In this document: positions 5,414 through 5,995 of the stretch, piece by piece
Layout of the letters: every line of letters begins with the position of its first letter
How positions within the stretch are numbered: position 1 is the first letter of the stretch
DNA from: Flavobacteriales bacterium
Lineage (GTDB): Bacteria; Bacteroidota; Bacteroidia; Flavobacteriales_D; Cryomorphaceae
Reading direction: 5' to 3'
Length of the DNA stretch: 5,995 nucleotides
Assembly: GCA_020200995.1 (NCBI GenBank)
Contig: JAIVHQ010000263.1
Span: 2,787-8,781, forward strand
Notes under the pieces: generated by a model
Seen by the model: the letters and a program-made list of their open reading frames with translations, nothing else
Told to the model about the DNA's origin: nothing
Databases searched by the model: none
Translations under genes and position numbers: made by a program

Positions 5414-5501
5414 TCTGAGTGACGTTTGGATGAAATTGTTACTCCAATTACTATACAATAAGACACATGAGTCACTCAGAACGGAGCGCAGCGAAGTGAA
5501 G
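5414..5501 (+). repeat. Hairpin loop and type-1 right arm, copy D2, right of the IS element
   Basis: This is the second copy of the D segment, with a 9-bp inverted repeat CTGAGTGAC / GTCACTCAG. It is the other half of the unit interrupted by the IS element. After 5501 the 70-bp tail is absent, and only a short CCTTTTTTCGGAG-like piece of the next left arm follows (about 5508-5520). Confidence 0.88.
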
Positions 5502-5556
5502 GGTATCCCTTTTTTCGGAGTCTAAATTTATCACCCCGCATCTTTTTTCCTTTCAT

Positions 5557-5587
5557 AAAAAAAGCCGCTCCTCTCGGGCGGCTTTTT
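5557..5587 (-). terminator. Rho-independent terminator of the Clp ATPase gene
   Basis: GCCGC (5564-5568) pairs with GCGGC (5578-5582), extended by one wobble and one C-G pair. The stem is flanked by A7 on the left and T5 on the right. On the minus strand it follows the stop codon by about 20 bp and ends in a run of seven U. The symmetry means it could also act on the plus strand. It insulates the IS element and repeats from Clp read-through. Confidence 0.9.
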
Positions 5588-5607
5588 CAGTATACAATCT
5601 CAGAGGC

Positions 5608-5995
5608 TTACTCCTCGTCCGATTTTTTCTCTTCAGACTTCTTGGCTTTCACAATTTTGATGGTCACATCGTCCTTGTCTTTTTTGTAGCCGATCTGTAT
5701 GGTGTCGCCTTCTCCCACGTTGGAGTTGATGATCTCCTCGGCGAGGGGATCTTCCACGTATTTCTGGATGGCCCTCTTGAGGGGGCGGGCACCAAACTTG
5801 TCGTCAAATCCGCGCTCGGCGATGATGTCCTTGGCGGCGTCGCTCATCTTCACTTTGTAACCGAGCTTCGTAATGCGGCCATAGAGGCGCTCGAGCTCGA
5901 TGTCGATAATTTTGTGGATGTCTTCGCGCGACAGTGAGTTGAATATCACCACATCGTCGATTCGGTTCAGGAATTCGGGGGCAAAGGCCTTTTTC
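5608..5995 (-). CDS. clpC: Clp ATPase (ClpC type), C-terminal end, truncated by window
   Basis: This is the last 128 residues of an AAA+ HSP100 unfoldase that threads proteins into the ClpP protease. The frame is open to the window edge, so most of the protein (N domain, both Walker sites) is outside. Visible residues begin KKAFAPEFLNRIDD, the FxPEFLNRID hallmark of the second ATPase domain, followed by the small D2 domain. GFDDKFGARPLKRAIQKYVEDPLAEEII carries the sensor-2 GAR arginine. The protein ends in a short charged tail rich in Lys, Glu and Asp. The sequence fits Bacteroidota ClpC better than ClpB, but the middle region that separates them is not in view, so the symbol is likely rather than certain. 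A GTG at 5950-5952 is internal, not the start. A strong terminator follows the stop. Confidence 0.9.
   Translation of the reverse strand, partial: KKAFAPEFLNRIDDVVIFNSLSREDIHKIIDIELERLYGRITKLGYKVKMSDAAKDIIAERGFDDKFGARPLKRAIQKYVEDPLAEEIINSNVGEGDTIQIGYKKDKDDVTIKIVKAKKSEEKKSDEE

Overview
The window looks like a chromosomal segment of a Bacteroidota bacterium, probably near Flavobacteriales. The evidence is the Bacteroidetes-style ClpC C-terminus, a PyrR-like phosphoribosyltransferase next to shikimate kinase, AT-rich leaders mostly without Shine-Dalgarno sequences, and one perfect TAnnTTTG (Bacteroidetes -7) box. I could not run a database search, so the lineage is an inference.

Left part (1-3061), housekeeping and conserved hypothetical genes. 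The 3' end of a PyrR-like phosphoribosyltransferase (+) converges on shikimate kinase aroK (-), and the two overlap by 13 bp. aroK is head to head, across 45 bp, with a 390-aa GNAT-like acyltransferase (+). A 332-bp stretch (2074-2405) follows in which no reading frame makes a convincing gene. Then come a DUF493/YbeD-like protein (+) and, 14 bp later, a small single-pass membrane protein (+), probably as one operon.

Middle part (3062-5556), no host gene. It holds an array of about 285-bp composite repeats. Each unit is a large imperfect hairpin: left arm, variable loop, right arm, then in two cases a 70-bp tail. The third unit is split by an IS110-family insertion sequence (about 3837-5413) on the minus strand. 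The element has one 435-aa DEDD transposase, a 32-bp right end and a 237-bp left end. In this family the long left end encodes a bridge RNA. Joining the flanks restores the repeat sequence at the insertion point, so the target is a palindromic, REP-like arm.

Right part (5557-5995): a strong hairpin terminator followed, on the minus strand, by the 3' end of a Clp ATPase gene (clpC type) that runs off the window.

The most notable content is the pairing of a structured tandem hairpin array with an IS110 element inserted in one hairpin arm. The empty site can be reconstructed, and the leader has features expected of a target-specifying RNA. The host genes look ordinary.
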